Shown piece by piece: positions 36,510 through 43,874 of a DNA stretch of 64,000 bases. The DNA is from Streptomyces sp. WP-1 (GTDB lineage Bacteria > Actinomycetota > Actinomycetes > Streptomycetales > Streptomycetaceae): assembly GCF_030450125.1 (NCBI RefSeq), contig NZ_CP123923.1, forward strand, positions 1,240,001-1,304,000, given 5' to 3'. Numbering within the stretch: the stretch's first letter is position 1; the number at the start of each line of letters is the position of its first letter. The notes under the pieces were generated by a model that did no database searches, was not told where the DNA came from, and worked only from the letters and a program-made list of their open reading frames with translations. A program made the position numbers and the translations under genes.

Positions 36510-37086
36510 CCCGTCCGGCGCCCGTCGCACCGTACTTCGCCCGCACGGTCGCTGATCCCCGCGACCTGCGGTCCACCGCACGGCCTTCGTCGCCGTCGAG
36601 CGGCAGAGCGACGGGCCCGCCCCAGCCAGACGGGGCCGCCCCGGACGGGTTCGCCGCGGATGGAGGGGTTCGCCCCGGACAAGTTCGTGATCTGAGGACT
36701 CCGCCCGGGGTCCGGTGCCGATGCCGGCGCGGTGGGCGGCGGGGGGCGTGGGGCGGCGCGTCACCGCCGCCCCACGCCGCCCGCCGCCCAGCCCGGTCTG
36801 GGCAGGGCCCCCGCGCCCGCACCCCCGAGGAGGTCCTGGCGCCCACACATGGGATCCCCGCCGCACGCCCGGGTATCCTCCCGGCCCTCTGGCACGGCAC
36901 CTACCGCTTCGGCAACCCCCGAATGGTTTCGGGAATCGACCGCTAAGCAGCGCCAGCACACCCGACCAGGGACCGCGCGCCGCCCGAGGGGCCGTGCGTG
37001 CCGCCCGGGGGGCCGTGCGTGCCACCCGCCACCGAGATCCCACCGCTGCGAGGGTGCATCGACTCCCCTGGCTATGATGGCTGGTC
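36510..37086. other. 577-bp non-coding gap
   Basis: No gene with supporting features is visible. Between 36980 and 37025 the phrase GGGGCCGTGCGTGCC recurs in slightly varied form (three near copies). A terminator hairpin is at 36745-36778. The last 60 bp before 37087 are the promoter region of the AraC-type gene (GCTATGATGG at about 37071). Confidence 0.5.
36745..36778 (+). terminator. Terminator-like hairpin downstream of the PRC-barrel gene
   Basis: There is a perfect 14-bp stem (GGCGTGGGGCGGCG at 36745-36758 and its complement at 36765-36778) with a 6-nt loop. It lies 235 bp past the PRC-barrel stop, and nothing reads in from the other side for over 1 kb. Its assignment to that gene is therefore likely but not certain. 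Confidence 0.55.
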
Positions 37087-38139
37087 GTGTCCACATCATT
37101 GCCAGCCCATCAGGGAACGGCCTCTGCGGCGCTGACCCGCCTCAGTGTGAACGTCGCACACCGCGTCGGTTTGCCCCGCGGCGAGTTCGGACACCTGCTG
37201 GGTCTGGCCCCCGAGCACCTCGGTGACGACCTGTGCCGTCCCCCGGCCGCCACCATCAACCGCATCGCGGAACTCACAGTGGCGCACGCGCCCTGGACGG
37301 ACGTCTCCCAGCTGCTGGCGCAACAGTCGACCGTCGGTGCCCTCGGGGTGTGGGACTACCTGATCACCTGCGCGGCCACGCCGCTGGAAGGCATCAAGGA
37401 CGCCGCTGCCTCGTTCGCCGTGGTCGCCGACCCAGCCACCGAGACGCTCACCGTCACCGAAGACGGCGACCATGTCACCATCGGCCACCTCAACCACGCC
37501 GACCTGGCGAACCAGGCGGCCTGCGCCATCCGCGGCTTCGCACTCGGCCTGTACCGGCAGCGCCTGAGCCAGGCCGCAGGACGCCCCGTCATCCCCCTCC
37601 GCGTCACCCTCACCACGCAGGCGCCCCGCCGGCACGACACCCTGACCGAGCTCTACGGCACCCGCGCCATCGACTTCGAAGCCCCCGCCAGCTCGCTCAC
37701 CTTCCTGGCCTCCGACCTCGAAACCCCCAACCCGCTCACCCAGCCCGGTCTGCCTCGCGTCCTGCGGCAGGTGGCCGAGCAGCAACTCACCACCGCCACC
37801 CCCCTGTACGACTGGCTGCACCTGTTCCGTAGGACCCTGTCCTTTGCCCACGCCGAGGGAGCCCCGACCCTGGCCGCCGTCGCACAACGCATGACCATCA
37901 GCACCCGCACCCTCCAGCGCCGCCTCGAAGATCACGGGACCACCTGGAACACGGAGCTCGAAGCTCTGCGCCGCACGCAGATCACACACCTGCTCCAGAA
38001 GACCGACTACGGTGTCGACGCGATAGCCGCCCGTACCGGCTACAAAGACGGACGCTCCCTGCGGCGCGCTGTACACCGCTGGTACGGCACCACCCCCTCC
38101 GCTCTGCGCGGCACGAACTCGTCGTCATCCAGCGGTTGA
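37087..38139 (+). CDS. AraC-family transcriptional regulator
   Basis: This 350-residue regulator has an N-terminal arabinose-binding-like domain of the type seen in OruR/ArgR-like AraC proteins. Its C-terminal AraC helix-turn-helix pair runs over residues about 255-340 (VAQRMTISTRTLQRRLEDHG; then VDAIAARTGYKDGRSLRRAV, HRWYGTTPSALR). The start is GTG at 37087. A shortened, decayed copy of the same gene lies at 20322. No neighbouring enzyme gene reveals what it controls, because the following 3 kb are mostly remnants. Confidence 0.87.
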   Translation: MSTSLPAHQGTASAALTRLSVNVAHRVGLPRGEFGHLLGLAPEHLGDDLCRPPAATINRIAELTVAHAPWTDVSQLLAQQSTVGALGVWDYLITCAATPLEGIKDAAASFAVVADPATETLTVTEDGDHVTIGHLNHADLANQAACAIRGFALGLYRQRLSQAAGRPVIPLRVTLTTQAPRRHDTLTELYGTRAIDFEAPASSLTFLASDLETPNPLTQPGLPRVLRQVAEQQLTTATPLYDWLHLFRRTLSFAHAEGAPTLAAVAQRMTISTRTLQRRLEDHGTTWNTELEALRRTQITHLLQKTDYGVDAIAARTGYKDGRSLRRAVHRWYGTTPSALRGTNSSSSSG

Positions 38140-38334
38140 CCAGCCGGCCTGCCCTCGACCTGGCGGTCGGCCCGCAAGTGCGGGCGGCCGTCAGCCGGGG
38201 CACGGTCAGCCGATGACGGGAGGTCGTGGGCGGTGACGCAGAGCGCGATTCCGATGGCGTCTGTGAGTAGTGCGGGTACGCCTGAGGGGTCGGGTGCCCT
38301 GCTTTACCGGCCGTCCCCGTCGCCGGGGTGCCGT

Positions 38335-38690
38335 AGCTGATGGTGCAGTCTTTGCCGAGGCGGTGGTGCTGTCACGGAGGCAGACGATGTGGTTCGCGCA
38401 GTCGTACATGCCGACGCCGTCGGTGCCGATGCCGTCCGAGTCACCCGGGACCGGCCTCGTCCCGGCGCCCCCGAAGACGAAGTCCTTCTCGTTCGGGCCG
38501 GTGGTGCGCGAATTGCGCAGGTGGAAGTTGTGGTCGGCAGGGTCCCACATCCCTGTCCCCGCGGTCGAGTTGAGTAGTCGGCCAGCCCTCGATGTTCGAG
38601 TTGTTGATGTTGGCGGCGGTGGGGTCGCTGGGATTGGACTCCGCGTAGCAGGTGAAGTCGCCGTTGGCCTTGTCGGTCCACTTGTTGAAA
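38335..38690 (-). pseudogene. Frameshifted fragment of a repeat (beta-propeller-like) protein
   Basis: On the minus strand one frame gives FNKWTDKANGDFTCYAESNP followed by TAANINNSNIEGW. About 38575 the reading shifts to another frame: GTGMWDPADHNFHLRNSRTT and then PVPGDSDGIGTDGVGMYDCA, NHIVCLRDS. The pattern P-V-x-G-D-x-D-G-x-G-x-D-x-V-G-x-Y-D...LR(N/D)S is the repeat found in many secreted actinobacterial propeller-like (FG-GAP/VCBS-type) proteins. No start, signal peptide or uninterrupted frame remains. Confidence 0.5.
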
Positions 38691-38904
38691 ACGCCCGGTC
38701 CGAGCCGCCGCGTCGAGCACGGCCCGGCCGCATCCCTCGGGAAGTCCCCCAGCGCCGGGTGACCCAGGAAACGGCCGAGTCCACCCGGCCCCCCCGGGGG
38801 CCCGGCCATCGCCGAAGTGATGGAGCGGCAGACCGCCCGCAACGAGCACGGATTGCCGATTTCCAGGACCTTGAATCCGCCGCGAGAGTCTCACCTGCCT
38901 GATT

Positions 38905-39387
38905 TTATTTCCAGTTCTGGTAATTTCCGCCGTTGCACGGCTGGGCGTAGACGTTACCGCTGGAATTGCTGTCCAGGCAGTAGCCGCTTTGCCGGTTCAC
39001 CAGATTCCATGTTTTACCGTTCCACTTCTCGTACCACTGCTCGTAGTAGTTAGCGGTACCGCAGGACTCGATGTAGACGGAGTTTCCATAGGCGGTGAGG
39101 CATCTGCCCCCCGACTTCTCGGTCCAGGCGCCGTCGGGATTCTCCAGGTTGCTCTGCGAGTCGATCCAGTTGGTGTTCTGATTGTTACCGGTGAAGCAGT
39201 TAAGGCCCGCGCCGGCATCCGTGTCGACCGTGTGATAGTCATAGGAATACGTTCGGAGGCAGCCGCCCGTGGCGGCATCCTGCCAACTGACCCTGGAGTC
39301 AGCGTGCGCGGACGTAGAGACCGCCAGAACGAGGGCAGGTACGGCCGCCACCGTCATGACCGCACGGCCTATGCGCTTCTTCGACAT
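38905..39387 (-). CDS. Secreted ricin-type beta-trefoil lectin
   Basis: This 160-residue exported protein is almost only a ricin B-type lectin domain. A GGGGAG ribosome site fixes the start at ATG 39387. The signal peptide is about residues 1-29 ([20 protein letters not shown], ending STSAHA). The mature chain has sugar-binding trefoil repeats with cysteine pairs and Q/W signatures ([17 protein letters not shown], then [20 protein letters not shown] and a final YQNWK). Codon use is clearly more AT-rich than that of its neighbours, which suggests acquisition. No catalytic domain is attached. Confidence 0.85.
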   Translation of the reverse strand: MSKKRIGRAVMTVAAVPALVLAVSTSAHADSRVSWQDAATGGCLRTYSYDYHTVDTDAGAGLNCFTGNNQNTNWIDSQSNLENPDGAWTEKSGGRCLTAYGNSVYIESCGTANYYEQWYEKWNGKTWNLVNRQSGYCLDSNSSGNVYAQPCNGGNYQNWK

Positions 39388-39479
39388 GTAAGTTCTCCCC
39401 GTATTCTTCAATTTGAACGACGCCCGACCAGAAATCCGACCGGGTCATGCCTACCCAGCCCCGACCAGTTGGTCCGGGC

Positions 39480-39884
39480 TCAGTACCAAACCTGGTACTG
39501 AGCACCGTTGCACGGGAGTGTCTAAACCCGCCCGGAACTGTTAGCGTCGAGGCACTGGCTCGACCAGCGGTTGACGAGGTTGAATCCGTTTCCGACCCAG
39601 CACTCCTGCCACTGCCCATTCCAGTTCGCGTGCGGAGTGATACAGGGCTCCATGTATGCCTGGCCCTGCCCATTCGCGGCCAAGCACTCACGGCTGTTTC
39701 CCGTGGGCTTCTCCGTCCAGAAGGCACGGGTCTGGGCCTATACGTTGTTCTGTGAATCGTCCCAGAAAATGTTGTTGTAGTTGTTGACGCACCATGGTGA
39801 GTCCGGCTGCGTACCGAGGTAGAAGCCGCTCGTGGATGGGTCAGTCCACGACAGACAGCGGCCAGTGGCGCGGTTGGTCCAAAG
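39480..39884 (-). pseudogene. Second ricin-type lectin copy with two in-frame TAG stops
   Basis: Minus-strand translation in one frame gives LWTNRATGRCLSWTDPSTSG, ...NNIFWDDSQNNV, TAG, AQTRAFWTEKPTGNSRECLA, ...FNLVNRWSSQCLDANSSGRV, TAG, TLPCNGAQYQVWY and a TGA. It parallels the intact lectin next door ([19 protein letters not shown]) with no frameshift; one TAG falls where the intact copy has a tyrosine codon. No signal peptide is left upstream. A perfect 11-bp-arm hairpin (GCTCAGTACCA, 39478-39503) spans its final stop. Confidence 0.75.
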
Positions 39885-40201
39885 CGATCGGGGGGAGAGA
39901 CCGCCGAGGCGGAGGCGATCGAGCCCGATTACGGCCGGATCGGCCCGCAGCATGCCCACGGCCCCGGGCGTAGCGCCGTGTGTCCGATTCTGTGACGGTT
40001 GATCGGATGTTCTGGACCGTGGCATATGCAGATCGCCTCGCTTTGCCGCCGGACCAGGCCGCGCTTTCTGGCCTTGCGGAAATGGCGCCAGGAGCGCGCC
40101 CTCCGGGCCATCGGCAGGACGGCTGCGAGCGTTGCTCATGACGTCACGCGGGCGGCCTTCAAATCCACTTGTTCTCCTTCAGAGTTCATCGGCCTTCAGG
40201 C
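39885..40201. other. 317-bp gap, no gene seen
   Basis: Open frames here have no start signals, domains or export signals. The stretch lies between the lectin remnant and the dispersed repeat and is probably decayed upstream sequence of the lectin copy. Confidence 0.5.
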
Positions 40202-40314
40202 GTCGGCTCTTCTCCCGAGGAGAGCCGCACTTCTAGACGGTAAGGACCGGGAGGTCGTCGAGCCAGGGACCAAAGACGCCATCCAGGGGACCACGTGCGA
40301 CAGGACGACTGTCG
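40202..40314 (-). repeat. Dispersed repeat, copy 2: 3' coding tail plus hairpin
   Basis: This matches 20145-20255. Here the minus-strand frame is unbroken over SRPVARGPLDGVFGPWLDDL, PVLTV and a TAG at 40235-40233, then a hairpin GGCTCT/AGAGCC (40205-40226). It abuts the DUF721 remnant, so the two fragments have been joined by a rearrangement. The parent gene is not recognised. Confidence 0.5.
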
Positions 40315-40555
40315 AAGGATGGCCTCGAAGTCGGCGAGGATGCCGCCGCCGGAAGCTCACATGCGCGCTCGGTGACCAGCGCGCCGATCGCGGCTTCGAG
40401 GCCCATTGGCTCATGCCCGTCCCGGCGACACCGTACGGATCAGCCGCGGCTTCGCCTTTGCTTTCTGGCCGCCGCCGTCGGTGCGAGCCGCCTCCAACGC
40501 GGCCGCCAGCGCGATCCGGGCTCGGGTCGACGCCGGACACCACGCTGCCCCTCAT
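40309..40555 (-). pseudogene. DUF721 (DciA-like) protein remnant, N-terminal part
   Basis: Across three frames the minus strand spells a DUF721 N-terminus. From an ATG at 40555 it reads GSVVSGVD, then (frameshift) ARIALAAALEAARTDGGGQK and AKAKPRLIRTV, then (frameshift) RRDGHEPMGLEAAIGALVTE, RACELPA, then GGGILADFEAILRQ. The core SGVDLARxALxAA...RRDGxEPxGLxAAIGALVTER is typical of the DUF721 proteins common on streptomycete chromosomes and plasmid-derived elements. The central and C-terminal parts are absent here. Confidence 0.65.
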
Positions 40556-40877
40556 GCCTGCCCCCCCACGGGATGTAACCGAGGTCCAGGTCCAAGTCCC
40601 GCGAGCGCAGGGCGGTCCGGTTGAGGGGCGGTTTCCTTCAATGTGATCGTCCGTGGAGCCGTGCATGGGGGCTGGTGGAGCGCTCAGGCGTTCCAGCCCG
40701 CGTTCCAGGCTGCTTGCGGCTGCCCTGGTCAACGGGTGCTTCCGTGTTCCAGCGTCCCGAAGTACCTGGATATTGTGGCGGCGCGGACGGGGTGCCCGGC
40801 AGGCTCGGATCGTCCAGGTGCCGTCCCGCCGCTCTGGCGCGGGGCGGCACCGAGGGTTCGGATCAAGGGAGATGTGC
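40556..40877. other. 322-bp gap, promoter region of the small secreted protein
   Basis: No gene is recognised. The last bases hold the ribosome site AAGGGAGA for the ATG at 40878. Nothing else stands out. Confidence 0.5.
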
Positions 40878-41171
40878 ATGCGGCGTCTTGCCACCACACT
40901 CGGAGTACTCGGCGCGAGTGTTGCGCTCACGCTCGGTGCGACTCAGTCGGCCTCGGCCGCGAACGGAGTTCTGATCTTCAACGGTGGCCGCTGGGAGAAC
41001 CCCACCGGCTGCCACGCGAGCAACTGGCCGGGCGACCCCGCCACGATCGTCAACGCCACCGACAGCATCGCCTACGTGTACTCGGACCTGGCCTGCAAGG
41101 ACCTCGTCGACATTCTGCTGCCGACCTACGTCCGTACGGTGCCGCACGCCTGGTCGGTCGCCTTCTACTAG
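40878..41171 (+). CDS. Small secreted protein of unknown function
   Basis: This is a 97-residue precursor. Residues 1-27 are a classical signal peptide (RRLATTLGVLGASVALTLGA... ending SASA). The mature part of about 70 residues starts ANGVLIFNGGRWENPTGCHA and contains two cysteines, probably disulphide-linked (GCHASN and DLACKD). It ends with VDILLPTYVRTVPHAWSVAF. I recognise no family. The ribosome site GGGAGA at about -9 selects ATG 40878 over an in-frame ATG six bases earlier. A strong terminator follows at 41199, so it is a single-gene unit. Confidence 0.8.
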   Translation: MRRLATTLGVLGASVALTLGATQSASAANGVLIFNGGRWENPTGCHASNWPGDPATIVNATDSIAYVYSDLACKDLVDILLPTYVRTVPHAWSVAFY

Positions 41172-41198
41172 GAGCCGACACTCACGGCAGTACTGCTC

Positions 41199-41239
41199 GG
41201 CCCGCTGCCGTACGCGAGCCTGGCGTACGGCAGCGGGCC
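41199..41239 (+). terminator. Strong hairpin terminator after the small secreted protein
   Basis: A perfect 17-bp stem (GGCCCGCTGCCGTACGC at 41199-41215 and its complement at 41223-41239) closes a 7-nt loop, 28 bp past the stop codon. Confidence 0.85.
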
Positions 41240-41718
41240 CGCCTCGCCGCCATCGAGGTGCACAAGGCCCTGCTGGAAGGACGACGGCTCCCCCGGCCCC
41301 GGTCTCGCTGCCCGGAGTGCGGAGCCACCTGGTACGCCGGACCAACGCTTCGACGTCCGTGAATTTCCCGCTGGTTCCCCTTGCTTTCCGGGTGGCCGGA
41401 GTGCTGGCATCCGGCAACGTGCGGGATTACACTCCGAGTTGTCGCATGACGACCCCGACTCATCGTGCATCCGGAGGCCGGGACGTCCCGAGATCACCGG
41501 TAACTCCGGGCCCTCAGGCCCGCATCGGCCCGGACCTGACCCATGGTCGGGCTCAAGATTTCATCACCACGGCCTCGCCAGAAAATGATGAAGGCGGCCA
41601 GATCGATCAGCGCGCATTCAAGCCGACGGAGAGAACACCGATACCGGCCGCGGCAGGCAACGAGGACATACGAGAAGTGCGGTGACCGCCTGTCCCGCTT
41701 TTCCGCGGCGGAGTGCCC
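41240..41718. other. 479-bp gap upstream of the terpenoid cluster
   Basis: No gene can be supported. Base composition drops near 41565-41650 (GATTTCATCACC, AGAAAATGATGAAGGC), as expected for the promoter region of the methyltransferase-P450-fusion operon. The ribosome site GGCGGAG sits at 41707-41713. Confidence 0.5.
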
Positions 41719-42642
41719 ATGGACGGAAAGAGTAAGACGACTCCGGAATACAGCGTCGTCCGAGGCGGTGTGCTTGATCCCTACGAGGAGAAGGTCGTCC
41801 GCACCTACGAGGACGACCCGGCGGACTGGCACAAGGTGCTCGGCGAACACCTGCTCTTCGAGTGGGGCGTCTACAACCACCCGGATTCCCCTCGCCCCGT
41901 GTCGCTCGACGAAGCCGGCATACGGTTCTTCGAACGACAGCTCGAACTGGCCGGGCTCACGGCAACCAGCCGTCCCCCGCTGCGCCGGATTCTCGACCTC
42001 GGGTGCGGCTGGGGTTACATCATGCGGGACCTCGCCGACCGGTTCCCCGAGTGCCCGCTGATCGACGGCATCAACATCAGCCCCCAGCAACTCGACTACT
42101 GCGCCCGGTACCTGGCCGGCCACCGGCTCACCGACCGTACCCGGCTCTACCTGTGCAATGGCCGGGACGTGGACCTGATCTCCGACCGGGGCCACCCTTA
42201 CGACCTGGTCGTCGCCCGTGGGGTCTTCACCCACTTCCCGCGCGACACCTACGAGACATGCCTGGCCGCGCTGGCCCGCCGGACCGCTCCCGGCGGACTG
42301 CTGGTCATCTCGGACACACTGTTCAAGTCCCCGGAGGGCTACGAGTCCGCGATCCCCGACGAGGTAGACCGGCTGGCCTGCGGCAATCGCAAGAGCCCGG
42401 CGTACTTCGCCGGCACCATCGAGGGCGCGGGCTTCACGATCGAGGACATGCGGGTGCTGCCCTCCAACACCGACGTGGCGCACTGGTTTCTCGAAACCCG
42501 CAGCAACATCGAGACCTGGTTTCCCGACGGCGTCACCGGGGCGCTGGAGGATCTACGGGTCACCGCCCTGAACATGTCCGTGGCCCTGCTGACCGATCAG
42601 GTCTCCGCCTACAGCGTGGTCGCACGCCGGGACGAACGCTGA
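41719..42642 (+). CDS. SAM-dependent methyltransferase of the terpenoid cluster
   Basis: This 307-residue class I methyltransferase has motif I ILDLGCGWGYI at residues 91-101, the acidic post-motif strand near DGINISPQQLDYC, and YDLVVARGVFTHF as motif IV. It is closely related across its length to the N-terminal half of the fusion protein two genes on: both have VY-(N/D)...SLDEAG and YLCNGRDVD/YLCAARDVD blocks. The genomic setting, next to a terpene synthase, suggests methylation of an isoprenyl diphosphate or terpene, as for geranyl or farnesyl diphosphate methyltransferases. ATG 41719 has the better ribosome-site spacing than GTG 41713. Confidence 0.85.
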   Translation: MDGKSKTTPEYSVVRGGVLDPYEEKVVRTYEDDPADWHKVLGEHLLFEWGVYNHPDSPRPVSLDEAGIRFFERQLELAGLTATSRPPLRRILDLGCGWGYIMRDLADRFPECPLIDGINISPQQLDYCARYLAGHRLTDRTRLYLCNGRDVDLISDRGHPYDLVVARGVFTHFPRDTYETCLAALARRTAPGGLLVISDTLFKSPEGYESAIPDEVDRLACGNRKSPAYFAGTIEGAGFTIEDMRVLPSNTDVAHWFLETRSNIETWFPDGVTGALEDLRVTALNMSVALLTDQVSAYSVVARRDER

Positions 42643-42646
42643 ACCG

Positions 42647-43861
42647 ATGCTCCCACGGAAGGTGGTGGCTTCTCACGTGGGGGACCGGAACTCTCCGCCG
42701 ATCTTCGGCGACGACTTCGCCCGTGATCCGTACCGGCCCCTGGCGGCCTTACGCGCACGGGCCCCCGCGCACAAGGTGCTCACGCCCGACGGCACCGGCC
42801 TGTGGATCACCACGGGGTACCAGGACACGCGGGCGGTGCTCGACGATCCGACGATGGGCAAGGACGCCGACGGCCTCCGGGCAGCCCTCAAGCGGCCGGG
42901 AACGGTGCACGAGATCGACCGGATGATCGCGTTCACCGATCCGCCGGAGCACACCCGGCTGCGTCGGCTGATCGTCAGTGCGTTCACCACGGCGAGGGTC
43001 GCGGCGCTGCGCCCGCGCATCGAAAGCGTCGCCGAGCGCCTCGTTCACCGCATGCGCCGGGCCGACGGCCCGGCAGACCTCATCGCGGACTTCGCGGTTC
43101 CGCTGCCGTTCACGGTCATCTGCGAGCTGCTCGGCGTGCCGAACGAGGACCGGCCGGGTTTCCGGGCGGCGTGGTCCCGGTTGCGGTCGGCCGCTTCCGG
43201 AACCACGGCCCACACCGCCGCGGCCAACAAAATGGCCGAGGTTCTCTCCCGGATCGTCCGTGCCAAGCGCGGCGAGGGCACCGACGATCTGCTGGCCGCG
43301 CTCGTCAACGCTCCCGGCGACGGGGAACGGCTCACCAGAACCGAACTGGTCGCCATGGCCTACGCGTTACTGGTCGCCGGCCACGAAACCACGGCGAATC
43401 TGATCGGCAACGGCACGTTGTGCCTGCTGACCCACCCCCAGCAGTACGACCTGATCCGGACCGACGCCGGGCTCGTCCCCGGCGCGGTGCACGAACTCCT
43501 CCGCTACGAGAGCCCGGTGTACCTGGCGACACACCGGTTCACCACCGTGCCGGTCCAGCTCGGCCACGTCACCGTCCCGGCGGGCGAAGTCGTCCTCGCG
43601 GGGCTCGGGCCGGCCAACCGGGATCCGCGGCGGTTCCCCGACCCGGACCGGCTCGACATCACCAGGACCGGCGGCGGGCACCTCTCCTTCGGGCACGGCA
43701 TCCACCGCTGCCTCGGCGCCCCGCTCGCCCTGCTCGAAGCCGAGGTGGCCCTCACCGTGCTGCCCGCACTGCGCCTGGCGGTCCCTCCCGACCGGCTGGA
43801 CTGGCACACCACCACCGTCTTCCGCGGGCTGAACCACCTCCCGGTCACCCTCGCGACCTGA
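42647..43861 (+). CDS. Cytochrome P450 of the terpenoid cluster (two TTA codons)
   Basis: This 404-residue bacterial class I P450 has the I-helix AGHETTANL, the ExxR helix ELLRYE and the haem loop FGHGIHRCLGAP. It should oxidise the methylated terpene made by its neighbours, using separately encoded ferredoxin partners not found nearby. It begins 4 bp after the methyltransferase stop and is followed after 13 bp by the fusion gene. Two in-frame TTA codons (42749-42751 and 43367-43369) predict bldA-dependent, late expression. ATG 42647 was used as the start; a GTG a few codons later, after GGAAGG, is possible. Confidence 0.92.
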   Translation: MLPRKVVASHVGDRNSPPIFGDDFARDPYRPLAALRARAPAHKVLTPDGTGLWITTGYQDTRAVLDDPTMGKDADGLRAALKRPGTVHEIDRMIAFTDPPEHTRLRRLIVSAFTTARVAALRPRIESVAERLVHRMRRADGPADLIADFAVPLPFTVICELLGVPNEDRPGFRAAWSRLRSAASGTTAHTAAANKMAEVLSRIVRAKRGEGTDDLLAALVNAPGDGERLTRTELVAMAYALLVAGHETTANLIGNGTLCLLTHPQQYDLIRTDAGLVPGAVHELLRYESPVYLATHRFTTVPVQLGHVTVPAGEVVLAGLGPANRDPRRFPDPDRLDITRTGGGHLSFGHGIHRCLGAPLALLEAEVALTVLPALRLAVPPDRLDWHTTTVFRGLNHLPVTLAT

Positions 43862-43874
43862 AGGGAGCACCACC

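Noticed and set aside
36472..37094. Several minus-strand frames of 140-340 codons upstream of the AraC gene
   Set aside because: Arg/Pro/Gly-rich, no ribosome site, no recognisable domain, and they cross a clear hairpin terminator.
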